From contig JBCCGK010000089.1 in the NCBI GenBank assembly GCA_039029315.1, positions 1 through 48,533 on the forward strand: a stretch of DNA of 48,533 bases. The letters are read 5' to 3'. The translations under genes were made by a program, and so were the position numbers. The stretch's first letter is position 1; each line of letters opens with the position of its first letter. This DNA comes from JBCCCJ01 sp039029315. Its GTDB lineage: Bacteria > Bacteroidota > Bacteroidia > J057. A model generated the notes under the pieces. It ran no database searches. It saw only the letters and a program-made list of their open reading frames with translations, and was not told the origin of the DNA. This document shows positions 6,815 through 14,196 of the stretch, in pieces.

Positions 6815-9613
6815 ATGAACACCCCATCTCTCCTTTCTCTCATGGTTGGGATGCTGTTGATGCTGCCATCCTCAGTTGCCCAGACCCTGGCCACCTATGA
6901 ACATGAAAGCCCCATTATTTGGGCAAACAGTGTATCCGCTGCTTATGGATTTGATTATACAGCCATCCTTCAATTGACACAACTCTTTGAGGAACAAGGT
7001 CTATCTGCTGACGATAGGCGGGAGACAGTTGTCAGGATTGTGGCGACATATAGAGAGAATAGTGAAGCTGCGCATACACATTTTCCCGGCATCATCGAAC
7101 TCAACCAATGGCTGGGAGACCTCGCATCGGATCAAGTAATTGAGATTTTAACCTTTGGGGATGGAAGTCCCATCGTCATTGGAGATCATGTGACCTTCAG
7201 TTATGGATTGAGCGTGGAAGCCTTCATGAATTTGTATGAATTCATCGAGCAAAGGGAGAAAAAGCTATGGTCTCAAACGCAGCAAATCACCCATATCGAT
7301 CGTAAATTCCAATCGCTTGAAGAGGAATTCAAACAATTACTGAGACGATACCAATCGTTGAATCAAGAACTTGCCAATCGTTCTGACCAATTGGCTAAAC
7401 AAGCAAAAGTGCTTCTCAAAAAAGGAAAAATCCACCAAGCGATTGAATTATTAGGGAAGCGTTCAGATGGAGACCTTGTTGAGGCAGCTATTTCCACCTA
7501 TGATTATGGCCAAAGTCTGATGTTGATGCCCTCCAGCTATCATTTGGCCATGGAGAAGCTTGCCCTTGCTGTTCAGCTATCTCCGACTCAAGCAGAATTC
7601 CTGAATGCCTATGCAGAAAGTCTGAGAACTTTGGGCAGGTTCAGTGAAGCCATCCCACTCTATCAACAAGCCATCGGCCATTATAAGACTTCCGTACGTG
7701 ATGCTGATACAGTTCTTTCTTCGATGTATACGAATCTTGCATCAAGTTTTTATGCTCTGGGCCAAACAGACACAGCAATCCAATATGTCAGACGATCCAT
7801 CGACATTGACTCTGCCCTTTTGGGGTCGAATCATCCCCTTCTCGCTACTGGATACAATAATCTGGCAACTTATCTCAAATTCCAGGGGCAGTACAAACTT
7901 GCTTTCTCCTACTATCAAAAATCTCTGGAGATAGATCTGAAGCATTTGGGAGAATCCCATCAGCATATTGCCACGATTTACAATAATCTGGGAAGTACGC
8001 TTGAGTATACCGGAGACTACGATCAGGCAATGACGTATTACCAAAAAGCAATTCGCATCTATCAAAAATGCTTCTCTTTTCTGGAAGCAAAGGGAATTTT
8101 TCATCCGCTTCAGTCAGTTGTCTATGGGAATATGGGAACTACTCTCTTCTCACTGGGCAAATTGGCAGACTCAAAACAATATTTGACGCGTGCCCTGGAA
8201 ATAGATACCACCATCTTTGGAAGAAATCACACCAAAGTTGCGCTGGACTACAACAATTTGGCTGCATTTTTTCATGCCATTAATGCGTTTGATTCAGCGA
8301 TAACGTATTACCACATTGCACTCGACATTCTCACTCCATTTGAATTCACAGATCCGCTAAAGAAGAGTGATATTTATGCCAATCTAGGCGGCTGTTGGCA
8401 AAGTTTGGGACAATATCAACAAGCCATAGAATTGCATCAAATGGCTTTCAAAATCGATACAAGCCTCGGCGCGAGTCATCCGAAAGTAGGAAGAGATTAC
8501 CAAAATCTGGGAGTGTGTTATTATTCTCTGTTCCAATATGAAAAAGCGCTAGACAACTTTCATCAGGCTTTGGTCATTTATCTTCAGACATATCAGCGGA
8601 ACCATCCCTTGATTTCGAAGACATTGAGAAATATTGCAAGCACGCTCATCAATCTTCAAGCCTATCACCAAGCGATTGATTCCTTACAGGCTGCAATGGT
8701 GATTGATTCTAGCTTGTTTGGGATGACTCATCCAGAGGTGGCACGGAATTATGCCACTTTGGGTCTGGCGTATTATCATATGGAAGAGTTTCCTACCGCT
8801 ATTCATTTTTTTAATTTGACCTTGGCGATTGATACTGTGGTGTATCCCAGACCCAATCAATATATGTCAAATGCCTTTAATAATCTCGGAGCTTCATGGA
8901 CAAAGTTGGGCCAACTTGAGAAAGCAATTCACTGTCATCAAAAGGGGCTGAAAATCGACCAGGGATTATTCGGGGAGGCATCCCACCCAAGCATTGCAAT
9001 AGGATTGAATAATCTAGCCCTCCTATTTATTGAGGTTGGAAAATATGCCGAAGCAGTCAGACATCATCAAGAGGCGTATCGCATTTTCCTAAAATTCTTT
9101 GATCCGAATATTTCTGAATCCATTGGAATGGAAAGAAACATGACCAAATCTATTCTTGTCTATGGCAAGCAATGGCTCAATGAGCAGCAATATGATAGTG
9201 CCTTATATTATTCGCAGCTTGGTCTCAGCCATGCACACCATGTGAAGGATGATACTTTGATCAGAGATTTTTTCATATTGGCGTCCGAATCCTATTTTGA
9301 TGGTGGACAAATCGATTCTTCCCAGGCCATTCTTGACGAAGGTCTCCATTTTTTCTACCCGGAACTCCCCCCAAAAGGGCCGATCGCCATCAATAGATTT
9401 GGTAGACATCTTCATCTGCAACAAGCAATTGTATACAAATCCTTCAAGAAAAGAAGACAGTTTTGGCGGATCAAAAAATCCCTCCTCGCCTATGCAGAAA
9501 AAGAGAAGGATACTGCCTTTCTCAGGGACATGTACGAAGCAGGACTGATTCGACAGGCCAAGGTCCCACATGCAGATCAGGTGAGTGCGCCTCTTGTGAA
9601 TGTGGACAAGTAG
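6815..9613 (+). CDS. Secreted or periplasmic tetratricopeptide-repeat protein
   Basis: 932 residues. A Sec signal peptide (residues 1-23, hydrophobic core LLSLMVGMLLMLP, cleavage after SSVAQ or nearby) is followed by a helical region, a coiled coil (about 165-210) and at least 12 TPR units of the TPR_12/kinesin-light-chain type from about 215 to 820. Typical units show YNNLA..L...G.Y..A..YY..AL.I and a HP.(V/I)A spacer. The last 100 residues are helical and unidentified. No CHAT or protease domain is attached, unlike many TPR proteins of this type. It is co-transcribed with the EAD-membrane protein, whose short periplasmic tail could contact it, so a periplasmic sensor or scaffold role is a reasonable inference. 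A short AGGAGG/CCTCCT hairpin overlaps its stop. Confidence 0.85.
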   Translation: MNTPSLLSLMVGMLLMLPSSVAQTLATYEHESPIIWANSVSAAYGFDYTAILQLTQLFEEQGLSADDRRETVVRIVATYRENSEAAHTHFPGIIELNQWLGDLASDQVIEILTFGDGSPIVIGDHVTFSYGLSVEAFMNLYEFIEQREKKLWSQTQQITHIDRKFQSLEEEFKQLLRRYQSLNQELANRSDQLAKQAKVLLKKGKIHQAIELLGKRSDGDLVEAAISTYDYGQSLMLMPSSYHLAMEKLALAVQLSPTQAEFLNAYAESLRTLGRFSEAIPLYQQAIGHYKTSVRDADTVLSSMYTNLASSFYALGQTDTAIQYVRRSIDIDSALLGSNHPLLATGYNNLATYLKFQGQYKLAFSYYQKSLEIDLKHLGESHQHIATIYNNLGSTLEYTGDYDQAMTYYQKAIRIYQKCFSFLEAKGIFHPLQSVVYGNMGTTLFSLGKLADSKQYLTRALEIDTTIFGRNHTKVALDYNNLAAFFHAINAFDSAITYYHIALDILTPFEFTDPLKKSDIYANLGGCWQSLGQYQQAIELHQMAFKIDTSLGASHPKVGRDYQNLGVCYYSLFQYEKALDNFHQALVIYLQTYQRNHPLISKTLRNIASTLINLQAYHQAIDSLQAAMVIDSSLFGMTHPEVARNYATLGLAYYHMEEFPTAIHFFNLTLAIDTVVYPRPNQYMSNAFNNLGASWTKLGQLEKAIHCHQKGLKIDQGLFGEASHPSIAIGLNNLALLFIEVGKYAEAVRHHQEAYRIFLKFFDPNISESIGMERNMTKSILVYGKQWLNEQQYDSALYYSQLGLSHAHHVKDDTLIRDFFILASESYFDGGQIDSSQAILDEGLHFFYPELPPKGPIAINRFGRHLHLQQAIVYKSFKKRRQFWRIKKSLLAYAEKEKDTAFLRDMYEAGLIRQAKVPHADQVSAPLVNVDK

Positions 9614-9663
9614 GAGGAGAAAGCTGTCCTCCTGGGGAGACAGGGAACTTATCGTGTTCCATT

Positions 9664-9783
9664 AGACCTAAGACGTTTTTCCGTCCCACCAGCCGACGCA
9701 CAAAGGTCTCAGGTCTGATTCCGAAGGAATGGACCTGATGCGTTTGCAGCAGGGGTAGCGGGCTGGGAGAACGCATTAGGTCT
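9664..9783 (+). repeat. 120-bp double-hairpin repeat, copy 2
   Basis: Same order and orientation as 5896-6016, with a degenerate second arm in the first hairpin (AAAGGTCTCAGGTCT). It lies between the convergent TPR and FGE-like genes and may act there as a two-way terminator. Its last bases, read on the minus strand as AGACCTAA, form the last Thr codon and TAA stop of the FGE-like gene at 9776-10597. Confidence 0.9.
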
Positions 9784-10597
9784 GGATAGTCGGAAAACCA
9801 GCAGCTGACTGAGGGGATAAAGCAAGGCGAAAGCCAATATCGTAGTCCCCTCCCTCTGGCCTATCGTGGCTACGATAGGAAACGCGACAATAAGGCGCAT
9901 CAAAGCCCCAGCCACCGCCACGCAAGATGCGGTGGGAGCCTCTGGAAGATGACATCGGTCTTGTTGCTGGACGCCCTTTCAGAGCAGCTAACCATCCTTT
10001 ATTTTGCTCCTCAGTCAGTTCCCCATCTATCCAGGCTGTCCCATCTGAGGGTGCCCCTCGATAGGTCTCATGCCAATCATCCGCACACCATTCAAATATA
10101 TTCCCACTCATGTCATACAGGCCCAGTTCATTGGGCAAGAGGAGTCCAACAGCTTTGGTGTTCTCAGTTGCATTCTCCTTGTACCAGCCAACCTCCCTGA
10201 GCTTGTCGCTCCCTGCATAGAGATAGCCTTCACTGTGGATGCCGCCTCGTGCTGCGAATTCCCATTCGGCTTCTGTGGGCAAGCGATAGGCCTGACCTGT
10301 CAGTCTGTTGAGACGGGCAATAAAAGCCTGTGTGTCTTTCCATGAGACCGTTTCGACCGGTCGTTCTTCTCCTGGAAAGCGGGAGGGATTCTTGCCCATG
10401 ATTGTTTGCCAGAGTGCCTGGGTACAGAGATATCTCCCAAGGTAAAAGGAAGGAACAGAGACGGAATGCACAGGGGTTTCAGAGTCTAACGCATCTTCCC
10501 CCTCTCCCCCCATCATGAAATGACCCCCTTCTACGAGAATCATCTCGAAGGAGAGGCCGGCAGGGAGGGTTTCGGTATAGAAATGGGGCTGAGTCAT
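9776..10597 (-). CDS. FGE-like (SUMF1/C-type-lectin fold) protein E, probably non-catalytic
   Basis: 273 residues with the whole FGE-sulfatase domain: EMILVEGGHFMMGG near 20, PVETVSWKDTQAF near 80, YRLPTEAEWEFAARGG near 105, NELGLYDMSGNIFEWC near 155 and the C-terminal RILRGGGW...CR...R...GFRLA block at 223-259. Human FGE needs two cysteines in this last block. Here only the second (Cys237) is kept and the first position is Phe, so formylglycine formation is unlikely and a binding role is favoured. Its ATG overlaps the Roc-COR stop by 4 bp (ATGA), so the two are translationally coupled. Residues 229-253 differ from the second FGE-like protein in a pattern typical of diversity-generating retroelement targets. 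The stop codon comes from the intergenic repeat. Confidence 0.9.
   Translation of the reverse strand: MTQPHFYTETLPAGLSFEMILVEGGHFMMGGEGEDALDSETPVHSVSVPSFYLGRYLCTQALWQTIMGKNPSRFPGEERPVETVSWKDTQAFIARLNRLTGQAYRLPTEAEWEFAARGGIHSEGYLYAGSDKLREVGWYKENATENTKAVGLLLPNELGLYDMSGNIFEWCADDWHETYRGAPSDGTAWIDGELTEEQNKGWLAALKGRPATRPMSSSRGSHRILRGGGWGFDAPYCRVSYRSHDRPEGGDYDIGFRLALSPQSAAGFPTIQT
9839..9913 (-). other. Variable-region-like segment of FGE-like gene E
   Basis: Codons 229-253 of the gene. Fifteen of the 25 residues differ from the matching block of the other FGE-like gene (13017-13091), while Trp, Asp-Ala, Cys-Arg, Ser-Tyr-Arg and Arg-Pro are fixed. Eleven of the fifteen replaced codons keep the same third base. 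The layout G[x]W[xx]DA[xx]CR[x]SYR[xxx]RP[xxx][xxx] has the same length and variable positions as C-type-lectin/FGE variable regions of known retroelement target proteins. No template repeat or reverse transcriptase was found in the window. Confidence 0.5.
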
Positions 10598-12846
10598 GGG
10601 CGGGGGGAGTTCTCGAGCTGATGGCAGATATCCAGAGCGGTATTCCGAATTCGGTTTTTTATGGTTTGTTCCTCATCGCTGCCATACATAATGAGTCCCA
10701 GATTGATCTTGTTTTCGCAATCCATCCATTGACTCATCAGCAACCTGATTTCCCGGTCCTTGTTCGGATTCTCGCTCGCGCCCTTCTCTACCAGTACCAA
10801 CAACTGTTTGAGAGCGTCCAGAACCCTGCCATCCTGAATCAAGGTTTTGGGGCCAATCGGAATTGTCTTCCTTCTGCCTTCTCCTTCTATGCCTTCAAAC
10901 AGATCTTGAATCCGCTGCATCTCGCCACTGCTCATGCATTGCACCTCATGGGTTCCATTTTGGATAAAGTGTTCCAGTTGGGCACGCTCAAAGGTAGATG
11001 GTTGATCTGCTTGTTTGCAACTCTGACAACAACAGGGAATCAACTCCTGAAATGTCAGAGAAGGGAAGGAGCGGCGATGGATGCTTTCCAGGCCTTTACG
11101 GATGGTGTGGAGCACATACTTTCGCCCTTCGGATGTTGCACCCTTGACCAGGATTCGGATGATGTCTCCCCCATTTTTTTCGTCTTTTTCTTCCGTAACC
11201 AATGCCTCAGCCGCTGTACCTGTTAGGGAGAGGGTGACTTCCTGCTTCAGCAGCATTCCCCTTTTCCAAACCACCTTTTTTCCTTTTTGCGTTTGGATAT
11301 GCGCATGCAATTGGACAATCAATCTCCCGATCAATCCCTTGGGCATAAACGGATATTGATAAGTGTATTGCAAGCGTTCCTGATCCAGTTTCCACACAAA
11401 TTCTGGTCTGTGTTCCGGCAACAGTTGAGGGGCAATATAGAGTTCACTTCCATTCTCCCTGGCTCGAAAGCACACATCAAAATTGTCCTTGGCCATCAAT
11501 TCTCGCAGGAAGTTTTGCTCCGAATAAGAAAAGCCCTCCTCATCCCACACATTGGTCAAGAGGTCCTCCGTAAAGCGACCCTGATTTTCTCCAACTTCAT
11601 CATGCTTGAGAATTTCATAGATGCCATTGAGTGCCCATTGGGGTTGGAGAACCATGAGATTTTTGAGCTTATTGTCTTCCTGATAATGCAAAATCAACCC
11701 CAACTGATGCAAGGTTCGACTGAGGTCCTTCATCTCTTGCTTGTCCGAAATCCCTACCGCCTCACAGATTATCTGGTAGTCTGTCCAGGTCAGGTAATTC
11801 TCCTTTTTTCGACGTGCATAGAGTTCTGTTCTGACCTCATTCCACCGTTTTGGGAAGGGCAAGGGCAGATGGGGCATCTCTCGACACAGAAGTTTTTGTA
11901 TCGTTCGTTCCAGAGCGAGTCCTTTTTCGGGATAATCTTCTGCAAAATCGATCTTCTCATCTGTGATCGCCAATTCTGGAAACTTCTTCTTTACATCTGC
12001 AGGATCATAAGGCAGGTTTGGATTTTTGACATCATCTCGCTTATTGAGAATCACCATGACAGGCATGGGTTTTGCCTCATCTCCAAGATCACAGCCCAGC
12101 AGTTTGATGATATTGAGCCAGTAGGAAAAATTCCCAGCCCCCCGTCGGCCATCCGATAAAATCACATAAAAAGAGCGTTTCGTCAGGAAAAACTGATGCG
12201 TCATATGCTGCAGCTCTTGTCCACCAAAATCCCAAAGATTGACCAGAAAAGAGGCATCTGCCTGGTCTACATGCTGGAAGGTCCAGCCTTCCTTGATTTC
12301 GATGCCTGTGGTGCTGGGCTGTTGTTCTTTCGGCAAAGGTACTAGATGATGGATGTCCTGTAGTTTATGCCAAAAGGTTGTCTTTCCAGTACTCCCCTCC
12401 CCCAGGATCAGCATTTTGACTTCATAAATGTCCTCTGAGCCCTGGATCTCAATCTGCCTCAAGAAGCGCAGCACTGCCCCCCTGCCCTGGCTTATCACCG
12501 ATTCATCGGGGAAGACAAGCGGATTGTCTTCGATGTTGAGTCGCTCCAGATTGGACATGCCTTCCAGTCGAAATTCTTTGAGTCCATTATCACTCAGATT
12601 GAGCGCTTTGAGCTTACTGACTTCCAAGCCTTCCAGTTCCCGAATCGCCTGCCACTGCGTATCCGTCAGGCCGGTATTGGCGAGATTGAGGCCAATGAGC
12701 TGTCCCTCTGCATCGAGAAGATATTTGGGGCCTTGCGCGCTGTAGGCGATCAGTCCCCCAAGTGGATCATGTGGCCGAGTCTTGGCCAGGTGGAAGGGAT
12801 TCTCCAACTGGAGGATTTGCTGTATGGCTGTGAGAATCGGTAGCAT
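10594..12846 (-). CDS. LRR-Roc-COR GTPase with cysteine cluster and C-terminal EAD11-like domain
   Basis: 750 residues. Two to three leucine-rich repeats (about 48-112, for example LKALNLSDNGLKEF) lead to a Roc GTPase with P-loop GEGSTGKTT (149-157), switch I Thr in STTGI near 180, switch II WDFGGQE (205-211) and NKRD (268-271). A COR region follows (about 330-600). Then comes a PCCCQSC cluster near 605, typical of a small zinc-binding module after COR in bacterial proteins. Residues 665-750 are helical and EAD11-like (LLMSQWMDCENKINLGLI, then NRIRNTALDICHQLE). Roc-COR proteins are dimer-regulated switches related to LRRK2. It is the first gene of a coupled pair with FGE-like protein E, so the FGE fold is probably its partner or ligand receptor. 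The N-terminal 45 residues are not typical LRR. Confidence 0.93.
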   Translation of the reverse strand: MLPILTAIQQILQLENPFHLAKTRPHDPLGGLIAYSAQGPKYLLDAEGQLIGLNLANTGLTDTQWQAIRELEGLEVSKLKALNLSDNGLKEFRLEGMSNLERLNIEDNPLVFPDESVISQGRGAVLRFLRQIEIQGSEDIYEVKMLILGEGSTGKTTFWHKLQDIHHLVPLPKEQQPSTTGIEIKEGWTFQHVDQADASFLVNLWDFGGQELQHMTHQFFLTKRSFYVILSDGRRGAGNFSYWLNIIKLLGCDLGDEAKPMPVMVILNKRDDVKNPNLPYDPADVKKKFPELAITDEKIDFAEDYPEKGLALERTIQKLLCREMPHLPLPFPKRWNEVRTELYARRKKENYLTWTDYQIICEAVGISDKQEMKDLSRTLHQLGLILHYQEDNKLKNLMVLQPQWALNGIYEILKHDEVGENQGRFTEDLLTNVWDEEGFSYSEQNFLRELMAKDNFDVCFRARENGSELYIAPQLLPEHRPEFVWKLDQERLQYTYQYPFMPKGLIGRLIVQLHAHIQTQKGKKVVWKRGMLLKQEVTLSLTGTAAEALVTEEKDEKNGGDIIRILVKGATSEGRKYVLHTIRKGLESIHRRSFPSLTFQELIPCCCQSCKQADQPSTFERAQLEHFIQNGTHEVQCMSSGEMQRIQDLFEGIEGEGRRKTIPIGPKTLIQDGRVLDALKQLLVLVEKGASENPNKDREIRLLMSQWMDCENKINLGLIMYGSDEEQTIKNRIRNTALDICHQLENSPRP

Positions 12847-12893
12847 GAGGCGAGGAAATATATTGAAATAATGAGATAAATCTTAGCAAGATT

Positions 12894-12964
12894 AGACCTG
12901 AGACGTTTGTGTGCAGGACAGCGCCGGGCAAAACGTCTTAGGTCTTATAAAACGCCTTAGGTCT
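12894..12964 (-). repeat. Shortened hairpin repeat, copy 3
   Basis: On the minus strand it carries the arms AGACCTAAGACGTTT and AAACGTCTCAGGTCT (one hairpin only) around a GC-rich loop unlike that of the other copies. One more AGACCTAA unit follows at 12957-12964 and supplies the Thr codon and TAA stop of FGE-like gene F. It lies between the FGE-like gene F and the Roc-COR gene. Confidence 0.75.
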
Positions 12965-13721
12965 TACCTAAAAAAGCACCAGCTGAAAGCGGAGACAAAG
13001 CAAGGCGGAAGCCAATATAGGCGTACCGCCTCCTCGGCCTGACGAGGTGGCGATAGGAGCCACGACAATCGTGCGCATCACCGTACCAGTAACCGCCACG
13101 CAAGACGCGGTGGGAGCCCTCTACAGAACCTCCCGGATTTTCTACAAGTCCTTGATCCAGGCATAACTGGTAATACTCCCCCCCATACCAATCTTCGCAC
13201 CACTCCACAACATTGCCACTCATATCATGAAATCCAAGCTCATTAGGAAGGAGCTGTCCAACAGCTCTCGTGCTTTCTCCTGAATTCTGCTCATACCAGC
13301 CAACTTCGCTGAGCTTATCACTGCCGGCATAGAGATAGCCTTCGGTCTGTGTTCCCCCCCGAGCGGCAAATTCCCATTCTGCTTCTGTGGGCAGGCGGTA
13401 GATGTTGCCGGATGATTCATTGAGTTGCTTGATGAACTTCTGGGTGTCCTGCCAGGACACAGATTCTACCGGATGATCTGCTCCTTTGACATGCGCAGGA
13501 TTCTCTTCCATCACTGTTTGCCAAAGTGCCTGGGTGACTGGATACCTAGCGAGATAGAATGTCGAGAGACGTACAGGATGAACAGGTTTCTCCCGATCAT
13601 AAGCCTCCTCATCGCTTCCTCCCATCATGAACGCTCCCCCCTCAACAAGGATCATCTCGAAGCTTGTCCCATCAGGGAGGTCTTGGGTAAAGCGTGCTGG
13701 AAGGGTGGATATCTCAGACAT
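12957..13721 (-). CDS. FGE-like (SUMF1/C-type-lectin fold) protein F, probably non-catalytic
   Basis: 254 residues and a close paralog of the protein at 9776-10597: EMILVEGGAFMMGG near 22, YRLPTEAEWEFAARGG near 110, YLYAGSDKLSEVGWY near 130, NELGFHDMSGNVVEWC near 160, RVLRGGYW...CR...GFRLALSP at the end. The first catalytic cysteine is replaced (Gly at the matching place) and only Cys219 remains, so enzyme activity is doubtful. The start at 13721 is preferred because the 23 codons further upstream show no family similarity and a -7 box overlaps them. It stands alone between two repeat copies, downstream of caspase paralog B and the small ORF. The mid-part (about 175-195) is shorter than in protein E. 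Confidence 0.88.
   Translation of the reverse strand: MSEISTLPARFTQDLPDGTSFEMILVEGGAFMMGGSDEEAYDREKPVHPVRLSTFYLARYPVTQALWQTVMEENPAHVKGADHPVESVSWQDTQKFIKQLNESSGNIYRLPTEAEWEFAARGGTQTEGYLYAGSDKLSEVGWYEQNSGESTRAVGQLLPNELGFHDMSGNVVEWCEDWYGGEYYQLCLDQGLVENPGGSVEGSHRVLRGGYWYGDAHDCRGSYRHLVRPRRRYAYIGFRLALSPLSAGAFLGKT
13017..13091 (-). other. Variable-region-like segment of FGE-like gene F
   Basis: Codons 211-235, aligned without gaps to 9839-9913. Variable codons are mostly of the form NNC or NNT (TAC, TAC, GGT, CAC, GAT, GGC, CAC, CTC, GTC, TAC, GCC, TAT) with three NGG codons, as expected from AAC, AAT and ARG template codons after adenine-directed mutagenesis. By contrast, the upstream YRLPTEAEWEFAARG stretch differs from gene E at eight codons, all of them synonymous. 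Confidence 0.5.
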
Positions 13722-13737
13722 GGCAGGTGATTTTCGG

Positions 13738-13745
13738 CAAAGATA
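13738..13745 (-). promoter_or_regulatory. Bacteroidota -7 box for FGE-like gene F
   Basis: Minus strand TATCTTTG, an exact TAnnTTTG match, 16 bp before the ATG at 13721. No clear -33 element is seen at the usual distance. If real, the leader is very short. Confidence 0.35.
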
Positions 13746-13832
13746 GACATTTTGACAAAAAAATGAAGAGAAGGAGACAGGATGGGGCATGATTCGGGGA
13801 TGGGATTGGTTGCTGTCTTTTTATTTTTTTCT

Positions 13833-13992
13833 GGACCTAAGACGTTTTTAGACCTAAGACGTTTTTCCATCTCACCAGCCGACGCGCAAACGTCTCAGGT
13901 CTGATTCCGAAGGAATGGACCTGATGCGTTTGCAGCAGGGGTAGCGGGAGGGGAGAACGCATTAGGTCTTAGGAAGAGAGCGCATTAGGTCT
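13833..13992 (+). repeat. Double-hairpin repeat, copy 4, with partial units at both ends
   Basis: The core at 13850-13969 matches copies 1 and 2 in order and orientation. An extra GGACCTAAGACGTTTTT precedes it (13833-13849) and an extra GCGCATTAGGTCT follows (13980-13992), suggesting nested or stepwise growth. On the minus strand the outer unit forms the last Thr codon and TAA stop of the small ORF at 13985-14191. It separates that ORF from FGE-like gene F. Confidence 0.9.
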
Positions 13993-14191
13993 GAATCACC
14001 GTAAAATCAAACTGCATTTTCAGTTTGTGTGCCTGGGCATAAAAGCTATGCGCACTATCCTGAAGGATCTGCTCAAACAAGCGATGAAAATCTGACTCTT
14101 CCGTGCGTCTTGCCCGAATATATGCCAGCAACAACAGCCAGTCGTCAATATGCGTTTGGGGAATATGAATATCAGTGAAAGCCATGTGCAT
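13985..14191 (-). CDS. Small helical protein behind caspase paralog B
   Basis: 68 residues (66 from the second Met), starting 5 bp after the stop of the caspase-nSTAND gene at 14197, so very likely in the same transcript. It is mainly helical (THIDDWLLLLAYIRARR, then HRLFEQILQDSAHSFYAQAHKL) with no signal peptide. No family is recognised. Its last residues VIQT and the stop come from the intergenic repeat, so the C-terminus may have been replaced by the repeat; the FGE-like protein E ends in the same IQT. Confidence 0.5.
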   Translation of the reverse strand: MHMAFTDIHIPQTHIDDWLLLLAYIRARRTEESDFHRLFEQILQDSAHSFYAQAHKLKMQFDFTVIQT

Positions 14192-14196
14192 TCAGC

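Noticed and set aside
9522..9776. Short minus-strand frame containing KNVLGL
   Set aside because: It is the repeat read in frame plus the antisense of the TPR gene end; similar peptides appear at each repeat copy.
11287..12159. Plus-strand frame of 290 codons inside the Roc-COR gene
   Set aside because: It is antisense to conserved Roc and COR motifs and matches no family; similar long antisense frames occur in the caspase paralogs (16849-17736, 25620-26462) for the same codon-usage reason.
9776..13721. True formylglycine-generating enzymes that activate sulfatases
   Set aside because: Both proteins lack the first of the two catalytic cysteines and no sulfatase gene is in the window.
5896..13992. 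Integron attC-like sites, because palindromic repeats follow several genes
   Set aside because: The RYYYAAC/GTTRRRY core boxes are absent (edges read AGACCTAAG and ATTAGGTCT), the repeat also lies between divergent genes, and no integrase is present.
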